From the NCBI RefSeq assembly GCF_003589745.1, contig NZ_CP032364.1:1364001-1428000 (forward strand): a DNA stretch of 64,000 bases, written 5' to 3'. This stretch comes from Lachnoanaerobaculum umeaense. GTDB taxonomy: Bacteria; Bacillota; Clostridia; Lachnospirales; Lachnospiraceae. The notes beneath the pieces were generated by a model. The model searched no databases, was not told where the DNA came from, and saw nothing but the letters and a program-made list of their open reading frames with translations. Below are positions 52,773 through 60,858 of this stretch, piece after piece (within the stretch, counting starts at the first letter, position 1; the number at the start of each line of letters is the position of its first letter). The position numbers were made by a program, and so were the translations under genes.

Positions 52773-53774
52773 TTATCCTAATCTAAATGAATTCTTCTTT
52801 TGCTTTCCAAGTAATATAATTCTTCCCGGTGCAACATTTACTGTACTACCTCTGCTAATAGGTGTACCATCGTCAAGGTATGTACCATTTGTAGATATAT
52901 CAGTAACCTGATATATACCATTAGCATATCTTACTATACAATGCTCTCTTGAAATGTCAGCATCTGTTGAATCAAATACAATGTTTGACTTATCAGCAGA
53001 TCTACCAAACTTAAACTGTTCACCATTCTGAATATCAAATGTAACACCTACGTACTTTCCTGATACACCGATAATTCTACCATCAGGACTACGTGAGATA
53101 GTTCCTCCTTGAACTGCTCTACCTGAAGGTGCACTTGAACTTCCACCATTTGACTGCATAATCTGCTTAACATCATTCATGATTTGATTCTTAAGCTCTT
53201 TACCATCAACAGTTGTCATTACATCTCTTTGTGTTCTATCTTCATAATTTGAATATGCCATAACCGCTTCTACTGCAAGCTCAACACCAAAAGGTAAGAA
53301 GGCTATAAATGGATTAAATCCGAATCTGGCCAAAAGCTTCATATGTGTCATAATTCTTACAACTACAAAGGCAATAATATATATAGCTATCAATATAGCT
53401 GTAATTAATGCAGAAACATTTAATAATGTAAACCATAATAATATACAAAATAATGCTACTATTGTTTTACTTAACAATAAAAATAAAGCGATAGGCATTC
53501 CTGCTAATTTGCATAGGTATATTGCTCTTGCTACAGGAACAAATGCCATCCAACCATCTTCATCACCTGTTTTTTTACCTAAAGTATATAAAACATGTCT
53601 ACATGCAAAATATAATAATCCAAAGAAAACAATAGGACAAAAAACTCTGTACATAAAGTCCGAAAACTTTGTCGCAGTTATTACATCATCCGGATTATTC
53701 ATATAAGCGTTTGCAAGAGGCTTAAAAAAAATCTCTAAAGGTCCACCACCATACACAAAATTATCTATATACAT
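52773..53774 (-). CDS. Polytopic membrane protein with C-terminal FHA domain
   Basis: A 333-residue protein. The N-terminal half (about 35-190) has about four or five hydrophobic helices, the first around VFFGLLYFACRHVLYTL and a long hydrophobic block at about 90-155. It resembles small DUF5684/Yip1-like membrane regions. A Gly/Ser-rich linker (about 205-235) leads to an FHA domain (about 240-333) with FKFGRS, DISREHCIV and DISTNGTYLDDG. It probably recruits phosphothreonine proteins to the membrane. An AGGAGA site precedes the ATG. The partner inside the membrane is unknown. Confidence 0.85.
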   Translation of the reverse strand: MYIDNFVYGGGPLEIFFKPLANAYMNNPDDVITATKFSDFMYRVFCPIVFFGLLYFACRHVLYTLGKKTGDEDGWMAFVPVARAIYLCKLAGMPIALFLLLSKTIVALFCILLWFTLLNVSALITAILIAIYIIAFVVVRIMTHMKLLARFGFNPFIAFLPFGVELAVEAVMAYSNYEDRTQRDVMTTVDGKELKNQIMNDVKQIMQSNGGSSSAPSGRAVQGGTISRSPDGRIIGVSGKYVGVTFDIQNGEQFKFGRSADKSNIVFDSTDADISREHCIVRYANGIYQVTDISTNGTYLDDGTPISRGSTVNVAPGRIILLGKQKKNSFRLG

Positions 53775-53790
53775 ATATTTCTCCTATTCT

Positions 53791-54471
53791 CTACAACTCC
53801 CATTTAAAAGCATCATCACAGAATGGCACTAACATAAGTGCTACATTACCTACCTGAAGAACATCATTTTTCTTCATTATCTGTGGAACCAAAACAACTT
53901 CATCATTCAGATAAGTCAATTCCTTTGTATTACCCGGTTGTGCAAGGAATATGTTCTGTTTTGGCTCATAAATTATAATTGCATGTTGCTGTCTTGAAAC
54001 ACTACTTTCATTTTTAAGACAAACATCCATATCATTATCTCTTCCTATGAAGTTTCTACCTACTTTAAGTTTGAAATCTCTTCCCTTAAGACCGTTTGCA
54101 CCACTTACGCAAACCAACCATCCTACTACAGGTGAATTATGCTCCTCAACTCCATTAGATGAAACTTCATTTGAGTCAAAGTCTCTTCCCCAAATAGAGA
54201 TAGTCTTTACCTCATCATCATGGCTTGGCATTTGTGATGTCTGTGCTGACTTTGGAGTATCCAGTTCTGACATTGAGAGCTGACTCATATCAACTGTCTT
54301 TTGCTCTTCTTCTCTCAACAAACTACCACCAATAGTTACATCAACATTTGCCGGTGGAGCTGAAAAAGGAACTGTGAAGTTCTCATGTCCTCCTGACACT
54401 CCACAATGTGGACAACTTGGATATGTGTCCGCATCATAAAAATGTCCATTATCACATTTTTTTAGATTCAT
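53791..54471 (-). CDS. Zinc-ribbon FHA adaptor protein, first gene of the island
   Basis: A 226-residue cytosolic protein, similar in build to the adaptor at 51367. It starts with the knuckle CDNGHFYDADTYPSCPHCG. A Ser/Thr-rich middle contains VDVTIGG and KTVDMSQL-type threonine motifs. The C-terminal FHA-like domain (about 125-222) shows KLKVGRNFIGRDNDMDVCL and SVSRQQHAIIIYE; the STNG loop is degenerate here too (PGNTKELTYLN). An AAGGAGAG site precedes the ATG. It lies about 100 bases after the predicted promoter and opens the operon. Confidence 0.87.
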   Translation of the reverse strand: MNLKKCDNGHFYDADTYPSCPHCGVSGGHENFTVPFSAPPANVDVTIGGSLLREEEQKTVDMSQLSMSELDTPKSAQTSQMPSHDDEVKTISIWGRDFDSNEVSSNGVEEHNSPVVGWLVCVSGANGLKGRDFKLKVGRNFIGRDNDMDVCLKNESSVSRQQHAIIIYEPKQNIFLAQPGNTKELTYLNDEVVLVPQIMKKNDVLQVGNVALMLVPFCDDAFKWEL

Positions 54472-54493
54472 ATATCTCTCCTTTATTATTTTT

Positions 54494-54513
54494 TACAAAC
54501 GGTTTTGTTTGTA
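54494..54513 (-). promoter_or_regulatory. Inverted repeat in the island leader
   Basis: Perfect seven-base arms TACAAAC and GTTTGTA with a six-base gap lie just before the ribosome-binding site of the first FHA gene, inside the predicted 5' leader. It could be a repressor operator or an RNA hairpin near the ribosome-binding site. Confidence 0.45.
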
Positions 54514-54581
54514 GATTATCAAAGTAAAAGTCAAGCAATAACGAATGTTAAGAGTTATTTAATCAACATTTTACTTTTCTT

Positions 54582-54610
54582 AATATAAACCCTTGTCATC
54601 CCTATGTCAA
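54582..54610 (-). promoter_or_regulatory. Promoter of the kinase/FHA island
   Basis: On the minus strand a perfect TTGACA -35 (54605-54610) is followed by a 17-base spacer and TATATT (54582-54587). Transcription would start near 54575, about 100 bases before the first ATG. No other promoter of this quality was noticed inside the island, and the genes are tightly packed. Confidence 0.7.
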
Positions 54611-54866
54611 GTAAATATTGTTTGCATCTATATTTGATACTTTCATATTCATAAAAAGTAAAATAATTGGCAAATATGATGTTTTACAAACACTTTATAA
54701 TGCAATATGGAATCATTTTTCCATTTTATTGTGTATTTTTTATATTATTTTTATACTTAAAATAATCTTTAAAAATATTTTTATAAAGAGTATAGGAATA
54801 CAATCTCCAAATATTATCATTTAGATTTATACTATAAATTTTTTATACTTTAAATTGAACAAAAAA

Positions 54867-54900
54867 TATTCCGGTTAGAATCCTCTATCTAACCGGAATA
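54867..54900 (-). terminator. Rho-independent terminator of topA
   Basis: A perfect 13-base stem (arms at 54867-54879 and 54888-54900, core TTCCGGTTAGA) with an eight-base loop. On the minus strand it is followed directly by a T run. It lies 10 bases after the topA stop and isolates the signalling island from the DNA-processing genes. Confidence 0.9.
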
Positions 54901-54910
54901 CTTTAAAATT

Positions 54911-56983
54911 TTATTTTATATTGTTTTCACTATATCCACATTCTTCATTCATACATAACAGCTTACTTCCCTTTTCTACCATGTAAGAGCCACATTTAGG
55001 GCAAGAAGTTGCAGATGGTTTATTCCATGACATAAAGTCACAATCAGGTGCATTACTGCAACCATAGTATATTCTACCCTTTTTAGTTTTCTTTATAACC
55101 ACTTCTCCGTCACATTTTGGGCATTTTACACCTATCTTTTCAAGATAGGGCTTAGTATTCTTACAATCAGGGAATCCCGGACAGGCAAGGAATTTTCCAT
55201 GTGGTCCGTATTTTATAACCATATTTCTACCACAATTCTCACATATAACATCAGTTACTTCATCTGCTATTTTAACATTTTCAAGTTCCTTAGAAGCCTG
55301 TTCTACAGCTGATTCCAAATCCGGATAAAAATTTGATACCACAGTTTTCCAATTTATACTTCCATCTCCCACCGAATCCAATAGTTGTTCCAGATTAGCT
55401 GTAAACTCTTTGTCTACAATACTTCCAAAATAGTTTACCATCATAGAGTTTACTATTTGTCCAAGTTCAGTGACATACAAATTTTTTTGTTCCTTAACAA
55501 CATAATGTCTCGCCATAATAGTAGTAATAGTTGGAGCATATGTAGAAGGACGCCCTATTCCCTGCTCCTCCAAAGCTTTTACCAGGCTTGCTTCAGTATA
55601 ATGAGCCGGAGGCTGTGTAAAATGCTGTGCATCTATAAGTTTTTCAAGCTTTAACTCATCACCTACTTTAAGCTTGGCTATAATTATATCTGAACTTACT
55701 TTCTCTTCTTCATCATCTGTATAAACACTCATAAAACCGTCAAACAGAACCTTTGATCCTGCCATAGTAAATATATAATCTCCGGCAGCCAGTTTTACTG
55801 ATGTTGTCTTATACTTTGCATTTTCCATTCTACTTGCAACAAATCTCTTCCAAATAAGCTGATACAGTCTAAACAGCTCTCTTGGCAATGCTTCTTTTAA
55901 TGTTGCCGGGGTTAATGTTACATCTGTTGGTCTGATAGCTTCATGTGCGTCCTGTACATTTGTATTTGCATTTTTTGTAACTATATTTTGTGAAACATAG
56001 TTTTCTCCATAACTTTTCCCTACAAATTCTCTTGCAGCTGCATCCGCTTCTGCAGCTACTCTTGTAGAATCAGTACGAAGATATGTAATAAGTGCAATAG
56101 TTCCCTTGCCTTTAATATCCACTCCCTCATAGAGCTGCTGTGCAAGTCTCATAGTCTTTTGAGTAGAGTAATTCAGCTTTTTGCTTGCTTCCTGTTGCAA
56201 TGTGGAAGTTGTAAATGGAATTGGAGCTTTTTTTATTCTCTCTCCTTCATTTATTTCGGAAACAATATATTTTGCCCCCTCCAGTGCCTTTAGAATTTCA
56301 GCCATTTGAGTTCTATTATTTATCGCAAGCTTTGTCTTTGTGCCATAAAACTTTGCATTAACACTTCTCTTAGAAAATGCCGTCAAAAGCTCAGCTTCCA
56401 GAGTCCAGTACTCTTCAGGTATAAATTCATCTATCTGTGCTTCTCTGTCGCAAATCATCCTCAAGGCTACAGATTGTACTCTACCTGCAGACAAGCCTCT
56501 CTTTACCTTTGACCACAGTAACGGACTTATAGAATACCCCACCATTCTATCTAAAACTCTTCTTGCCTGCTGTGCATCTACCAAATTCATATCCAATTTT
56601 CTTGGATGTTTAATAGCCTCTTTAATAGCATTTTTTGTAATCTCATTAAAGCTGATACGAAATACCTTCTTATCACTGTCATCAAGCTTCAATGCCTTTG
56701 ACAAATGCCAACTGATAGCTTCTCCCTCACGATCAGGGTCAGTTGCAAGATATATTTTATCAGCTTTTTTTGCATCTTTTTTTAGTTTAGCAAGTAACTC
56801 GCCCTTCCCCCTTATAGTAATATACTTAGGCTCAAAATCATTTTCAACATCAATTCCCATAGTTGATTTAGGCAAATCTCTTACATGTCCATTTGACGCT
56901 GTTACCTCATATCCTGAACCTAAATATTTTTTTATGGTCTTAACCTTTGCAGGAGACTCCACTATCACTAAACTTCCAGCCAT
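54911..56983 (-). CDS. topA: DNA topoisomerase I
   Basis: A 690-residue type IA topoisomerase that relaxes negative supercoils. The TOPRIM domain starts LVIVESPAKVKTIKKYLG. The active tyrosine is in ITYLRTDSTRV near residue 300. The C-terminus has three Cys4 zinc ribbons (CENCGRNMVIKYG with CPGFPDC, CPKCDGEVVIKK with CSNAPDC, CPKCGSYMVEKG with CMNEEC). The length is normal for Firmicutes. It follows dprA by 12 bases, an order conserved in many low-GC Gram-positives. Confidence 0.96.
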   Translation of the reverse strand: MAGSLVIVESPAKVKTIKKYLGSGYEVTASNGHVRDLPKSTMGIDVENDFEPKYITIRGKGELLAKLKKDAKKADKIYLATDPDREGEAISWHLSKALKLDDSDKKVFRISFNEITKNAIKEAIKHPRKLDMNLVDAQQARRVLDRMVGYSISPLLWSKVKRGLSAGRVQSVALRMICDREAQIDEFIPEEYWTLEAELLTAFSKRSVNAKFYGTKTKLAINNRTQMAEILKALEGAKYIVSEINEGERIKKAPIPFTTSTLQQEASKKLNYSTQKTMRLAQQLYEGVDIKGKGTIALITYLRTDSTRVAAEADAAAREFVGKSYGENYVSQNIVTKNANTNVQDAHEAIRPTDVTLTPATLKEALPRELFRLYQLIWKRFVASRMENAKYKTTSVKLAAGDYIFTMAGSKVLFDGFMSVYTDDEEEKVSSDIIIAKLKVGDELKLEKLIDAQHFTQPPAHYTEASLVKALEEQGIGRPSTYAPTITTIMARHYVVKEQKNLYVTELGQIVNSMMVNYFGSIVDKEFTANLEQLLDSVGDGSINWKTVVSNFYPDLESAVEQASKELENVKIADEVTDVICENCGRNMVIKYGPHGKFLACPGFPDCKNTKPYLEKIGVKCPKCDGEVVIKKTKKGRIYYGCSNAPDCDFMSWNKPSATSCPKCGSYMVEKGSKLLCMNEECGYSENNIK

Positions 56984-56995
56984 TTTAACCCCTTA

Positions 56996-58111
56996 CTAAT
57001 TTATTCTCTTACAATAATAATTTGACGAAATCTGTACGATAAAACCTTCCAATTCAAGTAATAAAAGTGAGCTCAGCACCTGTGATATATCTAGCGTGCT
57101 TTCTTTGATTATGTCATCAATGTATTTAGGTTTTAAATCAAGGCAACTATAAACCTTTTTATCGTTCTTTGCAAGTATATTAGGATTTTTTTCATTATAT
57201 ACTTGTATTTTTCTATCAATATTAAGATCTAGAGCTTCTAAAACATCAGTAGGCGATGAAATTATACCGGCTCCATCAGCTATAAGTTTATTGCATCCAA
57301 GACTCATACAATCAGTTATTCTACCCGGAAGTGCAAATACTTCTCTCCCCTGTTCCAAAGCATGTGAAGCTGTTATAAGAGAACCTGATTTCAGTCTTGC
57401 TTCTATTACTATAGTTATATCTGCCAGACCTGATATTATACGATTTCTAATGGGAAAATTAAACTTTAAAGGATTAGTTCCAAGTGGGAATTCAGATATT
57501 ACACCACCAAAACCATCTGAACATAGTTTATTATAAAGATTAAAGTTGCTCTCCGGATAACATACATTTACTCCGGTACCTAGTACTGCATAGGTTTTAC
57601 CTTCACCAAGTATAGCACCTTCATGTGCTTTTGTATCAACTCCCAGTGCCATACCGCTTATTATATCTACCCCATTTATTGCAAGCTCCTGTGCTAGAAA
57701 ACTTGCCATTTCCAATCCGTATTGACTGGCACCTCTACTACCAACTATTGAAACACTTTTTCTTTGCTTTGGAATTTCACCTTTTACAAATATTCCAAAT
57801 GGATAATCTTTTATATGTATTAGTTTTTGTGGATAATCCTCATCAAAAGGCAGTATAAATTTAATTTTTCTATCATCTAATGAAAGATAAGTGTCATGTA
57901 AATTATCTAAATTTAGTTTTAGTCTTAAAATTGCATTTATTTGTTTTTCATTCAATTTTACTTTGGTTTGTACTTCATCAAAGCTCATTTTAAATATATT
58001 ATATAAAGGCTTGATATTTTCATAGATTGCCTTTTTTGCTGAATATCCAAGTTCAGATATTGTGGAAAGATAAAATAAAGCTTCTCTATCGGATATTTCA
58101 TAAATTTGCAT
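56996..58111 (-). CDS. dprA: DprA/Smf DNA-processing protein
   Basis: A 371-residue protein that loads RecA on incoming single-stranded DNA during transformation. The Rossmann core shows SIVGSRGASQYGLEMAS, DIISGMALGVDTKAHEGA and AVLGTGVNVCYPESN, and FPIRNRIISGLAD. A C-terminal winged-helix part (about 305-371) is present. The N-terminal helix-hairpin region (about 1-60) is also visible. It is found in non-competent species too, so it does not by itself prove transformation. Confidence 0.94.
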   Translation of the reverse strand: MQIYEISDREALFYLSTISELGYSAKKAIYENIKPLYNIFKMSFDEVQTKVKLNEKQINAILRLKLNLDNLHDTYLSLDDRKIKFILPFDEDYPQKLIHIKDYPFGIFVKGEIPKQRKSVSIVGSRGASQYGLEMASFLAQELAINGVDIISGMALGVDTKAHEGAILGEGKTYAVLGTGVNVCYPESNFNLYNKLCSDGFGGVISEFPLGTNPLKFNFPIRNRIISGLADITIVIEARLKSGSLITASHALEQGREVFALPGRITDCMSLGCNKLIADGAGIISSPTDVLEALDLNIDRKIQVYNEKNPNILAKNDKKVYSCLDLKPKYIDDIIKESTLDISQVLSSLLLLELEGFIVQISSNYYCKRIN

Positions 58112-58121
58112 AGTTCCCCCT

Positions 58122-59636
58122 TTACCAATATTTGTCTTCTAAAGATCTATAAGATATCGCCTCACATATATCGTCATGCTCAATATCAATATGTTCATTA
58201 AAATCTGCAACTGTTCTTGCTACTTTCAAAATCTTATGTAATCCACGAACACTCATTTTCTTCATTTCATATAAATTAGACAGGAAAATATCATCTTGCT
58301 CTTTTAATTTACAAAATGTATTTATCAGACTTGGTGGAATCTCGGAATTATATGAAAAATTATAATTACTATATCTGCTTAGTTGTATCTGCCTTACTTT
58401 CTCTATATATTTTTTTATTTCATTACTGCTTGTATTGTTGAAATCTCCCTTTAGTTCATCATATCTTATAATAGAGGTTTCTACAGTAATATCAATTCTG
58501 TCAAGTAGTGGTTTAGATATCCTTGAGAGATACTTTCTCACCTGTACTTCATTGCAATTACATTTATTTCTATCCGGATAATATCCACATTTACAAGGAT
58601 TTGTTGCAGCTACAAGCATGAAATCTGCCGGATAATCAATACTGGCATTTACTCTGGAAATGCTCACTATTTTATTTTCCATAGGCTGTCTAAGTACTTC
58701 TATAGTATTCATCTTAAACTCTGCAAGCTCATCTAAGAATAGTACACCTTTATGTGCCAATGATATTTCTCCCGGCTTAGGTACTCTACCCCCTCCCGAT
58801 AATGCCTGTGGTGATACTGTATGATGTGGAGACCTATATGGTCTTATTTTTAATATAGGCTCTTTTGAGTTTAATAGTCCACATACACTGTATATCTTTG
58901 AAACTTCTAATGCTTCTTCATCCGTCATATTTGGCATTATGCCTGGTATTCTTTGGGCAATCATACTTTTTCCGGTACCTGCAGGACCAATGAACAATAT
59001 ATTATGTCTACCTGCTACTGCAATCTGTACAGCTCTCTTTAGTAGGATTTGACCATTTACATCAGAAAAATCACTGTATTCTTTTTTCATTGGAATTTGT
59101 GTGGAAATATTCTCTGAATATATTTTTTTGTTATTTAGAATTTCTATTAGATCCTTTAGATTTTTTATTCCAAAATTCTTTATATCAGATACGATATTTG
59201 CTTCCGCCAGATTATCATATGGAAGAAATATATTTTCAAATCCCATCTCTTTTGCAAAAATAACAATGGGAAGTATTCCCTTTATAGGCAGTATTGCACC
59301 ACTTAATGAAAGTTCTCCTACAAACATTGACTTACTTAGAATATCAGATTTTATTACACCCAGTGCCTCAAGTATTGATATGGCTATAGGCAAATCATAA
59401 CCGCAACCTTCTTTTTTAATTTCTGCCGGTGAAAGATTTATGACTATTTTTCTGGGATAAAAAGAAATTTTAGAATTTTTTATGGCAGTCTTGACTCTGT
59501 CTGCCGCTTCTTTGACCTCTCCTGATAAGGAACCTATTAGAATGATTCCCGGGAGACCATCTCCAATATCAGTTTCACAACAGACATGAAATGCATTGAT
59601 ACCTAAAAGACCTGCCGTATTTATTTTACTTAGCAT
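58122..59636 (-). CDS. YifB/ComM-type Mg-chelatase-like AAA+ ATPase
   Basis: A 504-residue ATPase. The N-terminal LonS5-like domain (about 1-165) has LPGIILIGS and VINLSPAEIKKEGCGYDLPIA. The AAA+ domain shows Walker A FIGPAGTGKSMIAQRIPG, FLDELAEF, and ATNPCKCGYYPD with a Cys cluster. Gram-negative ComM is a branch-migration helicase for transformation; the clostridial relatives are annotated as YifB. Placement with dprA fits a role in processing DNA. Confidence 0.92.
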   Translation of the reverse strand: MLSKINTAGLLGINAFHVCCETDIGDGLPGIILIGSLSGEVKEAADRVKTAIKNSKISFYPRKIVINLSPAEIKKEGCGYDLPIAISILEALGVIKSDILSKSMFVGELSLSGAILPIKGILPIVIFAKEMGFENIFLPYDNLAEANIVSDIKNFGIKNLKDLIEILNNKKIYSENISTQIPMKKEYSDFSDVNGQILLKRAVQIAVAGRHNILFIGPAGTGKSMIAQRIPGIMPNMTDEEALEVSKIYSVCGLLNSKEPILKIRPYRSPHHTVSPQALSGGGRVPKPGEISLAHKGVLFLDELAEFKMNTIEVLRQPMENKIVSISRVNASIDYPADFMLVAATNPCKCGYYPDRNKCNCNEVQVRKYLSRISKPLLDRIDITVETSIIRYDELKGDFNNTSSNEIKKYIEKVRQIQLSRYSNYNFSYNSEIPPSLINTFCKLKEQDDIFLSNLYEMKKMSVRGLHKILKVARTVADFNEHIDIEHDDICEAISYRSLEDKYW

Positions 59637-59650
59637 AATCTCCTTTATGA

Positions 59651-59676
59651 TCTATCGGTGCAAAGGCACCGATAGA
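59651..59676 (-). terminator. Hairpin between galE and yifB
   Basis: Perfect 11-base arms (TCTATCGGTGC) around a four-base AAAG loop. On the minus strand it lies 11 bases after the galE stop, but is followed by the yifB ribosome-binding site and not by a T run. A T-rich tail lies on the opposite side. It may be a weak terminator, a processing site or an attenuator of yifB. Confidence 0.5.
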
Positions 59677-59687
59677 TTTAAATAATT

Positions 59688-60755
59688 TTATTTTTTGATA
59701 ACTGAGGCATCTTTTCTGACTACTATATCAGAACTCTCTTCATCAAATCCATTCGGATTGTTCCTTTGCCATCTGAATGAATCTCTACACATATCTTCTA
59801 TGTTCTTCTCAGCCTTCCAGCCAAGTTCTTTAAGTGCTAGAGAAGGATCAGCATAGCACTCAGGTACATCTCCTGCTCTTCTGTCCTTAAATACATAGTT
59901 GATTTTCAAATCATTTACCTTCTCAAAAGCATTTATAACATCCAATACACTATATCCTATACCGGTTCCTAGATTGTATATATCAACTTTGCCCGGATCC
60001 TTCATCATCTTCTCAAGTGCTTTGACATGTCCCTTTGCCAAATCTACAACATGGATATAATCCCTTACACATGTGCCATCCTTAGTATCATAATCATTTC
60101 CAAAAACACCAAGACATACCAGTTTACCTACGGCTACCTGTGTAATATATGGCAAAAGATTGTTTGGAATGCCCTTTGGATTTTCACCTATTCTTCCTGA
60201 CTCATGTGCTCCAATAGGATTAAAATATCTTAAAAGCATTACAGAAAACTTATCATTTGCAGTATGAAGGTCTGTCAAAATCTGCTCAAGCATTCCCTTA
60301 GTTCTACCATATGGATTTGTAATAACTCCTAAAGGTGAATCTTCAGTTATCGGTACCACCTTAGGATCTCCGTATACTGTAGCACTAGATGAAAATACTA
60401 TTTTTTGTACACCAAATTCTCTCATTACTTCGCATAGAATAAGAGTACCTGTGATATTATTATGATAGTATTCCAAAGGCTTGTACACAGACTCTCCTAC
60501 AGCCTTCAATCCGGCAAAATGTATAACCGCATCTATTTCATTTTCCTTGAAGACCTTTGTAAGAGCCTTTTGATTTAATAAATCCACTTCATAAAAACGT
60601 AAAGACTTTCCTGTAAGTTCTTCCACTCTCTTTAGAGATTCTCTGGAAGAATTAACCAAATTGTCTACTACAACTACCTCATATCCTGCATTCAATAGTT
60701 CAACACAAGTATGACTTCCGATATAACCGGCACCACCGGTAACTAATATTGCCAT
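59688..60755 (-). CDS. galE: UDP-glucose 4-epimerase
   Basis: A 355-residue NAD-dependent epimerase that interconverts UDP-glucose and UDP-galactose. The start MAILVTGGAGYIGSHT carries the NAD-binding GxxGxxG. The catalytic Ser/Tyr/Lys set is in FSSSATVYG and YGRTKGMLEQIL. DGTCVRDYIHVVDLA is also diagnostic. I use the ATG at 60755 behind GGAGGGG; an upstream ATG at 60794 would add 13 non-homologous residues. The C-terminus has about 15 extra residues compared with E. coli GalE. Confidence 0.95.
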   Translation of the reverse strand: MAILVTGGAGYIGSHTCVELLNAGYEVVVVDNLVNSSRESLKRVEELTGKSLRFYEVDLLNQKALTKVFKENEIDAVIHFAGLKAVGESVYKPLEYYHNNITGTLILCEVMREFGVQKIVFSSSATVYGDPKVVPITEDSPLGVITNPYGRTKGMLEQILTDLHTANDKFSVMLLRYFNPIGAHESGRIGENPKGIPNNLLPYITQVAVGKLVCLGVFGNDYDTKDGTCVRDYIHVVDLAKGHVKALEKMMKDPGKVDIYNLGTGIGYSVLDVINAFEKVNDLKINYVFKDRRAGDVPECYADPSLALKELGWKAEKNIEDMCRDSFRWQRNNPNGFDEESSDIVVRKDASVIKK

Positions 60756-60858
60756 AGCCCCTCCAAAATAATAGCTAAAATCTGTTATAAACATATTGAT
60801 TATATAAATTTTATAATAAAATATATATTAAATCAATGAATTTTTTCAATAATATTGC

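Larger units (their letters stand above)
54472..54866. other. Control region of the signalling island
   Basis: About 400 very AT-rich bases between the topA terminator and the first island gene. It holds the promoter at 54582-54610 and an inverted repeat at 54494-54513. The word TTTACAAAC occurs twice (near 54492 and 54682). An open frame on the plus strand (54618-54824) has no good ribosome-binding site and looks like chance. I see no RNA gene. Confidence 0.6.

Noticed and set aside
39172..54471. Type VI or type VII secretion locus, because kinases, PP2C and FHA proteins occur with both
   Set aside because: No sheath, VgrG, WXG100, EssC-like or other secretion component is present in or next to the island.
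39172..54471. A TerY-P (tellurite-type) system
   Set aside because: The VWA, PP2C and kinase parts recall it, but there is no TerD/TerC-like gene, the VWA protein is a membrane receptor, and FHA proteins dominate; I keep it as a comparison only.
54618..54824. A 68-codon plus-strand frame in the island control region
   Set aside because: It is very rich in Ile/Phe from AT-rich sequence, lacks a ribosome-binding site, and runs against the promoter of the island.
54911..59636. topA-dprA-yifB as a special competence island
   Set aside because: This order is ordinary in low-GC Gram-positive genomes.
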